Of a DNA stretch of 64,000 nt, positions 35,850 to 44,397 are shown in pieces. The first letter of the stretch is position 1. Every line of letters begins with the position of its first letter. The DNA comes from Thetidibacter halocola. Its GTDB lineage: Bacteria > Pseudomonadota > Alphaproteobacteria > Rhodobacterales > Rhodobacteraceae. The position numbers and the translations under genes are program-made. The notes beneath the pieces are model-generated. The model saw only the letters and a list, made by a program, of their open reading frames with translations. It made no database searches and had not been told where the DNA came from. The stretch spans positions 496,001 through 560,000 of the forward strand of contig NZ_JAGTUU010000002.1 of assembly GCF_018224955.1 (NCBI RefSeq), given 5' to 3'.

Positions 35850-37217
35850 TCAGACCGGCGTGGCCTCCAGCCAGACCCCGCCCTGGGGCCGTAGGGTCAG
35901 GATCATCACGGGTTCCGGCGCCTTGCCCTTGACCGGCGTGAACCGCAGGTTGGCCAGCAGCGTCGCCAGGATGATCACCGCCTCCTGGATGGCGAAACTG
36001 GCCCCGATGCAGATTCGCGGGCCGTCGCCGAAGGGCAGGTAGGCGTATCGGTCGGGCCGTTGCCCGCCCCAGCGGTCGGGGCGGAAGGCATCGGGTTCTT
36101 CCCAAAGCAGCTTGTTCCGGTGCAGCGCATAGAACGGCAGGATCACCGTATCCCCGCGGCGTATCTCGCGCCCGCAAAGCTCGTCCGGGCCCTGCGCCGT
36201 GCGCGACACCATCCCCGCAGGCGGATATAGCCGTAGCGCTTCGTCCACGATCCGCCGGATAAAGGGCAGCTTCGCCACGTCCTCGCCGGTCGCGACACGG
36301 CCTTGCACCACGCCGCGAACCTCGTCCCGCGCGCGCTCCTGCACCACAGGGTCGAAGGCCAGCAGATACAGCGACCAGGCCAGCGTCAGCGCCGTCGTCT
36401 CGTGCCCGGCGACGATGAAGGTCAGCAGGTTGTCGCGCAACTCGCCCACGTTCATCTGGCGCTTGCTTTCCGGGTCCTCGCCGGCCAGCAGCAGGTCCAG
36501 CAGGTCGGGCACGCCCTCGTGCCCGCGCGCCTTGCGCGCCTCGATGGCCTCGTCGGCGACGCGCTTCATTTCCTTCACCCCGCCGGCGAAGAAAGTTCGC
36601 CCCGGACGCGGAACCCAGTCCGGCATGCCGAGGATGTCGAACAGCGAGATCTTGCCCGCCTCGGCGATATAGGCGTCGATCGCCTTGTGCACGCCGTCGC
36701 GGTCAAAGCCCTCGCCTCCCGAAAACGTGACGTCCGAGATCACGTCGAAGGTCGTCGTCACCATCTCGGCCAGGAAATCCACCGCCCGCGGGCCGGCCTG
36801 CGTCACACGGGCGACCGAGCGCTCCGCCGCCGCCGACATCACCGGCGCCAGGTTCATCACGTTGCGATGCGAGAACACCGGCGCGGCCGTGCGCCGCTGC
36901 CAGCGCCAGTTCGCCCCCTCTGCGATGAACATCGATTCGCCGATGGCCGGGCGCAGCAGGTTCTTGGTGACGATGGACTTTGGGTAATTGTCTAGGTTTT
37001 CCAGAAGGATGCGCCGGTTCGCGCCGGGGTCCATCACCATGTGCCAGCGCTTGCCGGTCTTGCCCGAGACCATCGGCTGGCGCGTCGCAAGGTCGGGGAT
37101 GATCGACAGGACGTTGCGGCGCGAGGCCTGCAGGCTGCCCCAAAGGCCCATTGGCTGCGTCACCAGCGGCACGCGGACGGGCAGGGGGGCTTCGGTGACG
37201 GCACGCATCTCGGTCAT
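35850..37217 (-). CDS. Cytochrome P450
   Basis: 455 residues from ATG 37217. The I-helix oxygen-binding motif is FIVAGHETTALT, the K-helix ExxR is in DEALRLYPP, and the haem-cysteine loop is FGDGPRICIGASFA near the C-terminus. No redox partner gene adjoins it, so ferredoxin and reductase must come from elsewhere. Its closest general class is the soluble fatty-acid/xenobiotic P450s such as CYP102/CYP110-like, but the substrate cannot be inferred. An ORF extension upstream lacks homology and overlaps the PanE-like gene. Confidence 0.94.
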   Translation of the reverse strand: MTEMRAVTEAPLPVRVPLVTQPMGLWGSLQASRRNVLSIIPDLATRQPMVSGKTGKRWHMVMDPGANRRILLENLDNYPKSIVTKNLLRPAIGESMFIAEGANWRWQRRTAAPVFSHRNVMNLAPVMSAAAERSVARVTQAGPRAVDFLAEMVTTTFDVISDVTFSGGEGFDRDGVHKAIDAYIAEAGKISLFDILGMPDWVPRPGRTFFAGGVKEMKRVADEAIEARKARGHEGVPDLLDLLLAGEDPESKRQMNVGELRDNLLTFIVAGHETTALTLAWSLYLLAFDPVVQERARDEVRGVVQGRVATGEDVAKLPFIRRIVDEALRLYPPAGMVSRTAQGPDELCGREIRRGDTVILPFYALHRNKLLWEEPDAFRPDRWGGQRPDRYAYLPFGDGPRICIGASFAIQEAVIILATLLANLRFTPVKGKAPEPVMILTLRPQGGVWLEATPV

Positions 37218-37273
37218 GGCACGGCTCCAGCGGTCATGGCCCATAGATAGGGGCCGGACGGGTCTTGGCCAAC

Positions 37274-38194
37274 TCAGCCGCGCCCGTCCTTGTGTGGTAG
37301 CAGCAGCGCGTAAAGCGCGGCGTTGGACGGGGTCGGGACGCCAAGTTGCCGGCCCAGCCGGACCGCCGCGCCCGAGACCCATTCGATTTCCAGCGGCCGT
37401 CCGTGCTCGACGTCGATTGCCGTCGAGGCGCGCATCGGTGCGGGCAGCATCTGCGCCCGTTCCCAGGCCTGATCCGCGATGTCCTCGGGCAAAGCGACGC
37501 CCCGGGCCCGCGCCAGCGCCGCCGTCTCGGCCAGAACCGACCGGAACAGCGCGGCCAGCGGCGGGTGGGCGACGATGTCGCCAATGGTGCAGCGCCCCGC
37601 AGCGGTCACGCCCGACACGGCCGAGAAGGACACGAACTTCATCCACAAATCGCGCTCGATATCGTCGGTTGGCGGCGCCTCGGCCCCGGCCTCTGTGATC
37701 GCGGCCCGCAGCGCGTCGATCCGGGCGGAAGGGCGGCTATCGCGCTCGGCAAAGGTGAAGCGGGCAAAGGCGCCAACCTGACGGATCACGCCGGGTTCCG
37801 CGATCGTGGTCGAGACCATGGCCGCGCCATTCGCGACATGCTGCGGCGGCAGGATCGCGGCAAGGCGCTCTGCCGCCTCGACCCCGTTCAGGAAGGGCAC
37901 CACCAAGGTGGCCGGGCCCAGCATCGGCCGGCAGGACTCGGCGGCGCCGGGCAGGGCGCCGCCCTTGACGCCAAAGATTATGGCATCGACGGGGCCGACC
38001 TGCGCCGGGTCGTCGGTGGCGATCCAGGGCCGGACCGTCTCGACCCCCTCGGGGCCGTCAAGCGTCAGACCCTTGTCGCGGATCGCCTCCAGGTGTGCGC
38101 CGCGCGCGATGGTGGCCACCTGGTGGCCGGCCTGCGTGAGTCGAACCGCCAGGTAGCCGCCGATTCCGCCGGTCGCCATGGTTGCGATCTTCAT
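37274..38194 (-). CDS. panE: 2-dehydropantoate 2-reductase-like protein
   Basis: 306 residues from ATG 38194. The Rossmann motif is a variant, KIATMATGGIGGYLAVRL, in place of the usual GxGxxG. The ketopantoate-reductase hallmarks follow: VKGGALPGA, NGVEAAERL and the C-terminal catalytic Lys region LWMKFVSFSAVSGVT. The gene fits with panB and panC some 14 kb away in making pantothenate, although PanE/ApbA paralogues also act on other ketoacids. It shares strand with the P450 downstream, 56 bp apart. Confidence 0.83.
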   Translation of the reverse strand: MKIATMATGGIGGYLAVRLTQAGHQVATIARGAHLEAIRDKGLTLDGPEGVETVRPWIATDDPAQVGPVDAIIFGVKGGALPGAAESCRPMLGPATLVVPFLNGVEAAERLAAILPPQHVANGAAMVSTTIAEPGVIRQVGAFARFTFAERDSRPSARIDALRAAITEAGAEAPPTDDIERDLWMKFVSFSAVSGVTAAGRCTIGDIVAHPPLAALFRSVLAETAALARARGVALPEDIADQAWERAQMLPAPMRASTAIDVEHGRPLEIEWVSGAAVRLGRQLGVPTPSNAALYALLLPHKDGRG

Positions 38195-38327
38195 TCGTCC
38201 CGTTCCTTTTTCCGCTGCCATTCATCCGATCCTAGCACAGGGCGGAGCAAGATGCCGACCGGGATGCAATTGCGCCAGCGGCTTGCATGATCTATCCACG
38301 GTCGGGACGCTTTCAGGAGAAGACAGC

Positions 38328-38888
38328 ATGATCCGTCCCATAGCCGCCTTCGCCGGTCTTGCCCTCTGGCTGACCGCCTGCACCGATGCCACCCGCGACC
38401 TCGACGGTCCGTTCGAGCCCATGGGCGATTTCCGACTGGGGTATTCCGAGGTCGTGGCGCCGAATCTCGAAAGGCTGTTGATCTCGCGCGACGCGACCCA
38501 GGAAGAGTGGATCACCGCGGTCGACCAGGCGATGGAACGCCGCTTTGGCCGATTCGAAGGCGACAAGTTCTATCATCTGGGCATCAGCGTCGAGGCTTAC
38601 TCGTTGCCGCCGCCTGTGGTGCCGGGCAAGTCGGCGCTTGCGATGCGCGTGACTGTCTGGGACGATGCGACCCAGCAGAAGCTGAACGCCGAAACCAAGG
38701 TGATCAGCGTCATCAAGGTGTTTGAATCCCGCATTACCATGACGCGCGAGCAGCAGATCGACATCCTCGCCGCCGACGCCGCCAAGGAGCTGGAGACGTG
38801 GCTGCGCGAGCAGTATCAGACCCAGGGCTGGTTCGGTGGAACCGTCGCCCCGCCGGTGGATCCGGCGCTGGTCCCGCCCGAGGGCTGA
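38328..38888 (+). CDS. Small lipoprotein of unknown function
   Basis: 186 residues. The N-terminus MIRPIAAFAGLALWLTAC gives a lipobox (LTAC) with Cys18, so a lipid-anchored periplasmic or outer-membrane protein is likely. The body contains VISVIKVFESRITMTREQQIDILAADAAKELETWL, a helical stretch, and no catalytic motif I recognise. It resembles a conserved roseobacter protein family without known role. GGAGA precedes the start. It is followed by the tuf promoter region. Confidence 0.75.
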   Translation: MIRPIAAFAGLALWLTACTDATRDLDGPFEPMGDFRLGYSEVVAPNLERLLISRDATQEEWITAVDQAMERRFGRFEGDKFYHLGISVEAYSLPPPVVPGKSALAMRVTVWDDATQQKLNAETKVISVIKVFESRITMTREQQIDILAADAAKELETWLREQYQTQGWFGGTVAPPVDPALVPPEG

Positions 38889-38904
38889 GGCGCGTATCTG
38901 GCGC

Positions 38905-38932
38905 TTGATTTTCCCTGATGAACCCCATAAAC
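38905..38932 (+). promoter_or_regulatory. Candidate promoter of tuf copy 1
   Basis: TTGATT and ATAAAC separated by 16 bp, about 60 bp upstream of the tuf start. The match to consensus is weak to moderate. Confidence 0.3.
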
Positions 38933-38990
38933 GGCCCGCGATGTGTAAACCGGGTCGGCTGTGGCCCCTTCAACAGAGGCGTCAGATAAG

Positions 38991-40148
<1,158 letters not shown>

Positions 40149-40169
<21 letters not shown>

Positions 40170-40239
40170 GCGACGGTCCCGAGACGCGCCACGAAATGTG
40201 TGTCGGAGATCGTCGCGTAAGCGACGGCCCCGAGACGCG
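40149..40239 (+). repeat. In-frame 51-bp-period duplication of the tuf stop-codon region
   Basis: A 40-bp unit (40149-40188) recurs 51 bp on (40200-40239) with two mismatches. Each contains the tail VSxIVA-stop: CGTCGC-GTAA-GCGACG forms a hairpin with the stop codon TAA in its loop. Because 51 is a multiple of three, reading through the first stop would stay in frame and end at the second TAA with VSEIVA. The same arrangement occurs in the second tuf copy. Confidence 0.75.
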
Positions 40240-40259
40240 AAACCCGGATGAGAATTGAG

Positions 40260-40285
40260 AAGGCCGCCCTACCGGGCGGCCTTTT
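40260..40285 (+). terminator. Terminator of tuf copy 1
   Basis: AAGGCCGCCC / GGGCGGCCTT, a perfect 10-bp stem with TACC loop, followed by TTTT. It is included in the sequence shared between both tuf copies. Confidence 0.85.
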
Positions 40286-40322
40286 GCTTTGCTCCGCCCC
40301 GCCGCCGCGCTAAGCCTTTGCC

Positions 40323-41318
40323 ATGACCGATCCCGCACCGCATCCCGAGAGCCTGCTGGCCTATGCGCATGTCCTCGACGGGCCCGCCGCCGGCACTGCG
40401 CTGACCGCCGACGAGGCCCCCGCTGTCCTGCGCGCCGACACGCTGGCCTGGGTCCACCTGCGCGCCCAGCATCCCGACACCGCCGGCTGGATCATGCAGA
40501 ACCTTTCCTATCTCGATCCGACCATCGTGGATGCGCTGGTCGCCGAGGAAACCCGGCCCCGCGTCACCCGTGTGGGCGACGGGTTGATCGTGATCCTGCG
40601 CGGCATCAACACCAATGAGGGCGCTGACCCCGAGGACATGGTCTCTGTCCGGTTGTGGATCGACCCGCACCGAATCGTCAGCCTGTCACGCCGTCGCGTT
40701 TCGGCGATCGAGCTGCTGTCCGACGCGCTGGCGCAAGGCCGTGGTCCGACCGACGCTGCCGGGTTCCTCGTGCGGCTGACGCAGTCGCTCAATACGCGGA
40801 TCGAATCCTTCTGGTCAGAGCTCGAGGATGAGGCGGATGCATTGGAGGAAGAGGTGCTGACCGGTGCCACCTCGGACGGGATGCGCCAGCGGCTGGTCGA
40901 ACTGCGCCGCCGTGCGATCATCCTGCGCCGCTACCTCCAGCCGCAACGCGATGCGATGCGGATGTTGCAGGCGATTCATCCGCATTGGTTGATGCAGGAC
41001 GGGCTGCGCGAACTGGCCGAGGAACTGGACGCGCTGGAACGCGTGGTCGAGGATGCCGACGCGCTGCGCGACCGCATGGCCCTGGTGCGCGACGAACTGG
41101 TCAGCCAGATGTCGCAACGCCTGAACCGCAACATGTACCTGCTGTCGATCCTGTCGGCGCTTTTCCTGCCGCTGACCTTCCTTACGGGGCTTTTTGGAAT
41201 CAACGTCGACGGATTGCCGGGTGCGGACCATCCCGCCGCCTTCTGGATCTTCAGCGCGGCGCTGGCGGTGCTGGTGGCGGTGCAGATGGTCGTCCTGCGG
41301 CGTCTGCGCTGGATCTGA
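40323..41318 (+). CDS. zntB: ZntB/CorA-family divalent cation transporter
   Basis: 331 residues. A soluble N-terminal domain and long helices (residues about 150-255) lead to two C-terminal membrane helices. The family pore motif appears as GLFGINVDGLPG, where GIN in place of the CorA GMN typifies ZntB. ZntB proteins move Zn2+; direction is debated in the literature. It is inserted between tuf and the tRNA-Trp gene, and no metal-regulated element was recognised. Confidence 0.88.
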   Translation: MTDPAPHPESLLAYAHVLDGPAAGTALTADEAPAVLRADTLAWVHLRAQHPDTAGWIMQNLSYLDPTIVDALVAEETRPRVTRVGDGLIVILRGINTNEGADPEDMVSVRLWIDPHRIVSLSRRRVSAIELLSDALAQGRGPTDAAGFLVRLTQSLNTRIESFWSELEDEADALEEEVLTGATSDGMRQRLVELRRRAIILRRYLQPQRDAMRMLQAIHPHWLMQDGLRELAEELDALERVVEDADALRDRMALVRDELVSQMSQRLNRNMYLLSILSALFLPLTFLTGLFGINVDGLPGADHPAAFWIFSAALAVLVAVQMVVLRRLRWI

Positions 41319-41329
41319 CGATTTCCGTC

Positions 41330-41358
41330 TTGCAATGGTCGGCGGGCCGCCGTAAATC
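41330..41358 (+). promoter_or_regulatory. Candidate promoter for tRNA-Trp
   Basis: TTGCAA and TAAATC with exactly 17 bp between, ending 12 bp before the tRNA. The placement fits transcription starting just upstream of the mature 5' end. Confidence 0.45.
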
Positions 41359-41370
41359 AGCGGCGGCCTT

Positions 41371-41446
41371 AGGGGTATAGCTCAGCTGGTAGAGCGACGG
41401 TCTCCAAAACCGTAGGTCGCGGGTTCGAGCCCTGCTGCCCCTGCCA
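41371..41446 (+). tRNA. trnW: tRNA-Trp (anticodon CCA)
   Basis: The acceptor stem AGGGGTA / TGCCCCT, D-arm GCTCAGCTGGTAGAGC, anticodon stem ACGGT / ACCGT around loop CTCCAAA, and T-arm GCGGGTTCGAGCCCTGC all fold. The anticodon CCA reads UGG. The 3' CCA is encoded at 41444-41446, after the discriminator G at 41443. Its placement before secE is the common alphaproteobacterial order. Confidence 0.97.
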
Positions 41447-41583
41447 TTTCCCTCCAGCATCGTCCGCGGACCGGAACCGCTGCCGGGATGTGCCGTCCGA
41501 CACTTGTGGCCACGCGGGCTTGTTTTTGCCGGACGGCGGGCGTAAGTGACCACGAACCGAAAATCAGACCGGAACCTTCAGGC

Positions 41584-41781
41584 ATGGCCCGCACCAATCC
41601 GCTCCAGTTCATCCAGCAGGTCCGCGCCGAGGTGGGCAAGGTCGTCTGGCCGACCCGCCGCGAGGTGATGCTGACCACCGTCATGGTCTTCATCATGGCG
41701 ACGCTGACCGCGATCTTCTTTGCCCTCGTCGATCTGCTGATCCGCACCGGGCTCGAGGAACTGCTGAGGCTGTTCGCCTGA
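41584..41781 (+). CDS. secE: Preprotein translocase subunit SecE
   Basis: 65 residues, the short single-helix SecE form of alphaproteobacteria. It shows the conserved amphipathic segment FIQQVRAEVGKVVWPTRREVM before a membrane helix (TTVMVFIMATLTAIFFALVDLLI). It forms SecYEG with SecY and SecG. A candidate promoter and terminator-like hairpin separate it from nusG, so the pair may not be simply co-transcribed. Confidence 0.96.
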   Translation: MARTNPLQFIQQVRAEVGKVVWPTRREVMLTTVMVFIMATLTAIFFALVDLLIRTGLEELLRLFA

Positions 41782-41803
41782 GGTGGGCGCGCGACCTGCG
41801 CAC

Positions 41804-41832
41804 TTGAATTCGCGCGCGGCTGGGGATAGTCA
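41804..41832 (+). promoter_or_regulatory. Candidate promoter in the nusG leader
   Basis: TTGAAT and TAGTCA are separated by 17 bp. The predicted start near 41839 lies just before the terminator-like hairpin at 41852. Confidence 0.45.
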
Positions 41833-41851
41833 CGCGCAAATCGACAGCAAG

Positions 41852-41886
41852 GGCGTGCAATGATTCGAGTTGCACGCCGCTTTTTT
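41852..41886 (+). terminator. Intrinsic terminator between secE and nusG, possible nusG attenuator
   Basis: A 9-bp perfect stem GGCGTGCAA / TTGCACGCC with 9-nt loop, then GC and TTTTTT (41881-41886). It is a complete terminator shape. It ends secE transcription and may also cut short any transcript begun at the promoter 20 bp upstream. Confidence 0.8.
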
Positions 41887-41952
41887 GTTCCCCGCGCGCA
41901 AGCCGGGATGGAAAGACCCGCCCCAGCGGGCAGGAAACAAGGGTAAGGCCAG

Positions 41953-42486
41953 ATGGCGAAGCGGTGGTATTCGGTGAGCGTCCTCTCGAACTTCGAGAAG
42001 AAGATCGCCGAGCAGATCCGGACGGCGGTGGAGGAGCAGTCGCTTCAGGACCAGATCGACGAGGTCCTGGTGCCGACCGAGGAGGTCATCGAGGTCCGCC
42101 GCGGCAAGAAGGTCTCGACCGAGCGGCGCTTCATGCCCGGCTATGTCCTGGTCCACATGGAAATGTCTGACCGCGGCTACCACCTGATCAACTCGATCAA
42201 CCGCGTCACCGGGTTTCTTGGCCCGCAGGGCCGCCCGATGCCGATGCGCGATGCCGAGGTCGAGGCGATCCTCGGCCGCGTGCAGGAAAACGTCGACCAG
42301 CCCAAGCTGCTGATCAGCTTCGAGATCGGCGAGCGGGTCAAGGTCACTGACGGCCCGTTCGAGGGTTTCGACGGCATGGTCGAGGGTGTCGACGACGACA
42401 ACCAGCGCCTGCGCGTCGCAGTGTCGATCTTTGGCCGGGAAACCCCGGTCGAACTGGAATTCACTCAGGTCTCCAAGCAGGGCTGA
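41953..42486 (+). CDS. nusG: Transcription antitermination factor NusG
   Basis: 177 residues. The NGN domain starts MAKRWYSVSVLSNFEKKIAEQIRTAV and includes RRFMPGYVLVHMEM. The C-terminal KOW domain reads FEIGERVKVTDGPFEGFDGMVEGVDD. NusG links RNA polymerase to Rho or the ribosome. The ATG follows an AAGG site. It leads the nusG-rplK-rplA group; a strong hairpin lies in its leader, so its own product could influence readthrough there. Confidence 0.98.
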   Translation: MAKRWYSVSVLSNFEKKIAEQIRTAVEEQSLQDQIDEVLVPTEEVIEVRRGKKVSTERRFMPGYVLVHMEMSDRGYHLINSINRVTGFLGPQGRPMPMRDAEVEAILGRVQENVDQPKLLISFEIGERVKVTDGPFEGFDGMVEGVDDDNQRLRVAVSIFGRETPVELEFTQVSKQG

Positions 42487-42609
42487 GCGATGCGGGCCCG
42501 TCAGGGCCCTCTCACCGTGGGAGGCGAGGGCGGCGCGCCGTCCGGACCTGACCACGCAACGAAACCGCCCCGAGGACGCGTCCGACGGGTGTTGTAGAGG
42601 AGAAAGCTC

Positions 42610-43062
42610 ATGGCAAAGAAGCTGATGGGCAAGATGAAGCTGCAGATCCCTGCAGGCAAGGCCACCCCGTCCCCGCCGGTGGGTCCGGCACTGGGTCAGC
42701 GCGGCATCAACATCATGGAATTCTGCAAGGCGTTCAACGCCAAGACGCAGGACATGGAAATCGGCGCGCCCTGCCCGACCGTGATCACCTACTATCAGGA
42801 CAAGTCCTTCACGATGGACATCAAGACGCCGCCGGCGTCCTATTACCTGAAGAAGGCGGCCGGCCTGAAGCCGGTGGGCAAGCGCAACCGTCCCAAGGGA
42901 TCGGTCAAGCCGGGCCGCGACGTGGTTGGCACCGTGACCGTCGCCCAGGTCCGCGAGATCGCCGAGGCCAAGATGAAGGACCTCAGCGCGAACGACGTGG
43001 AAGCGGCAATGCAGATCATCCTCGGCTCGGCGAAGTCGATGGGTATCGAGGTGAAGGGGTAA
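42610..43062 (+). CDS. rplK: 50S ribosomal protein L11
   Basis: 150 residues, a few longer than the E. coli protein. The N-terminal [35 protein letters not shown] and C-terminal rRNA-binding part ([19 protein letters not shown]) are fully conserved. It binds the GTPase-associated centre of 23S rRNA. AGGAGAAAGC precedes the ATG. The 123-bp gap before it holds a GGGCCC / GGGCCC stem, which may contribute to r-protein control. Confidence 0.98.
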   Translation: MAKKLMGKMKLQIPAGKATPSPPVGPALGQRGINIMEFCKAFNAKTQDMEIGAPCPTVITYYQDKSFTMDIKTPPASYYLKKAAGLKPVGKRNRPKGSVKPGRDVVGTVTVAQVREIAEAKMKDLSANDVEAAMQIILGSAKSMGIEVKG

Positions 43063-43066
43063 TACG

Positions 43067-43765
43067 ATGGCGAAACTCGGAAAACGCACCCGCGCCGCCC
43101 GCGAAGCCTTCGCCGGCAAGGACAACGTGACGGTCGAAGAGGCTGTCGCGCTGATCAAGGCGAACGCCAATGCGAAGTTCGACGAGACGGTCGAGATCGC
43201 GATGAACCTGGGCGTCGATCCCCGCCACGCGGACCAGATGGTCCGCGGCGTGGTCGGCCTGCCGAACGGCACCGGCAAGACGGTGCGCGTGGCGGTCTTC
43301 GCGCGTGGCCCCAAAGCCGACGAGGCGCAGGCAGCCGGTGCCGACATCGTCGGTGCAGAGGACCTGATGGAGACCATCCAGAGCGGCAAGATCGAGTTCG
43401 ATCGCTGCATCGCGACCCCGGACATGATGCCGATCGTCGGCCGTCTGGGCAAGATCCTAGGCCCGCGCAACCTGATGCCGAACCCAAAGGTCGGCACGGT
43501 GACGATGGACGTGGCGCAGGCCGTCAAGGACGCCAAGGGCGGACAGGTCCAGTTCAAGGCCGAGAAGGCCGGCGTGGTGCATGCCGGTGTCGGCAAGGCC
43601 TCGTTCGATGCGGACAAGCTGGCCCAGAACATCCGTGCCTTCGTCGCGGCGGTTTCGGCGGCCAAGCCCACCGGTGCCAAGGGCACCTACATGAAGAAGA
43701 TCGCACTGAGCTCTTCCATGGGCCCCGGCGTGACCGTGGACGTTTCCAGCGCCACCGGCAACTGA
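43067..43765 (+). CDS. rplA: 50S ribosomal protein L1
   Basis: 232 residues of normal length. Conserved signature [16 protein letters not shown] (near residue 128) and the start [30 protein letters not shown] identify it. L1 forms the ribosomal stalk at the E site and in other bacteria represses its own operon. It starts 4 bp after rplK. The transcript ends at a strong terminator immediately after, so rplJL is a separate unit here. Confidence 0.98.
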   Translation: MAKLGKRTRAAREAFAGKDNVTVEEAVALIKANANAKFDETVEIAMNLGVDPRHADQMVRGVVGLPNGTGKTVRVAVFARGPKADEAQAAGADIVGAEDLMETIQSGKIEFDRCIATPDMMPIVGRLGKILGPRNLMPNPKVGTVTMDVAQAVKDAKGGQVQFKAEKAGVVHAGVGKASFDADKLAQNIRAFVAAVSAAKPTGAKGTYMKKIALSSSMGPGVTVDVSSATGN

Positions 43766-43787
43766 TCGTGCCCCTTGCGGCGGATGG

Positions 43788-43812
43788 GGCGGGCCTTCGG
43801 GCCCGCCTTTTT
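43788..43812 (+). terminator. Intrinsic terminator after rplA
   Basis: GGCGGGCC / GGCCCGCC, 8 bp perfect with a TTCG tetraloop, followed by TTTTT. Confidence 0.9.
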
Positions 43813-43885
43813 CGTTGCCGGGAAAGATCGCGTTAGCAGTTTGACCCTATCCTCCGCGCAGGACCCACCAGCCGGAGGACAAGAC

Positions 43886-44386
43886 ATGCTGCATGCGCTG
43901 CGCCAGATCGCTTTTTGGGGATTTCTCTTGGCGGGAACGGCCGCCCAGGCGCTAGAGGCGCCGCAATCCCCCACCGTGCTGACCGTGACCGGCGACATCG
44001 CCGTGACCAACGCCGGCGACTCTGCCGTGTTCGACCGCGCGATGCTCCAGTCTCTGGACTGGCGCGAGGTCGCCACGCATACCTCGTTCACCCATGGGCC
44101 GCAGCGCTTTGCCGGCCCCACGCTGGCCTCGCTGCTGGCGGCGCTTGGCGTGACCGAGGGGACGCTGCGCGCCACCGCGATCAACGACTACACGATCGAG
44201 ATCCCAGTGGCCCATGCCGCCCGGCACGACGTGCTGCTGGCGATGGATCTCGACGGCAAGCCGATGACCGTGCGCGACAAGGGCCCGATCTGGGTCGTCT
44301 ATCCGCTGACAGAGGTCGAGGCTGCCGGGAAACCCTTCGATGGCGAGATGATCTGGCAACTCGTCCGCATCGAGGTCCGTCGCTAG
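43886..44386 (+). CDS. Exported molybdopterin-oxidoreductase-like (SUOX-fold) protein lacking cysteines
   Basis: 166 residues from ATG 43886 behind CGGAGGAC. Residues 1-22 are a signal peptide (ALRQIAFWGFLLAGTAAQA). The remainder resembles small periplasmic SUOX-fold proteins: FAGPTLASLLAALGV, INDYTIEIPVAHA, DGKPMTVRDKGPIWVVYPL. No cysteine occurs anywhere in the protein, so the Mo-ligating Cys of true enzymes is absent and a binding or sensing role is more likely. It lies 11 bp upstream of a hybrid histidine kinase, which has a periplasmic sensing region, so the pair may form one signalling unit. Confidence 0.72.
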   Translation: MLHALRQIAFWGFLLAGTAAQALEAPQSPTVLTVTGDIAVTNAGDSAVFDRAMLQSLDWREVATHTSFTHGPQRFAGPTLASLLAALGVTEGTLRATAINDYTIEIPVAHAARHDVLLAMDLDGKPMTVRDKGPIWVVYPLTEVEAAGKPFDGEMIWQLVRIEVRR

Positions 44387-44397
44387 AGCAGACCGAA

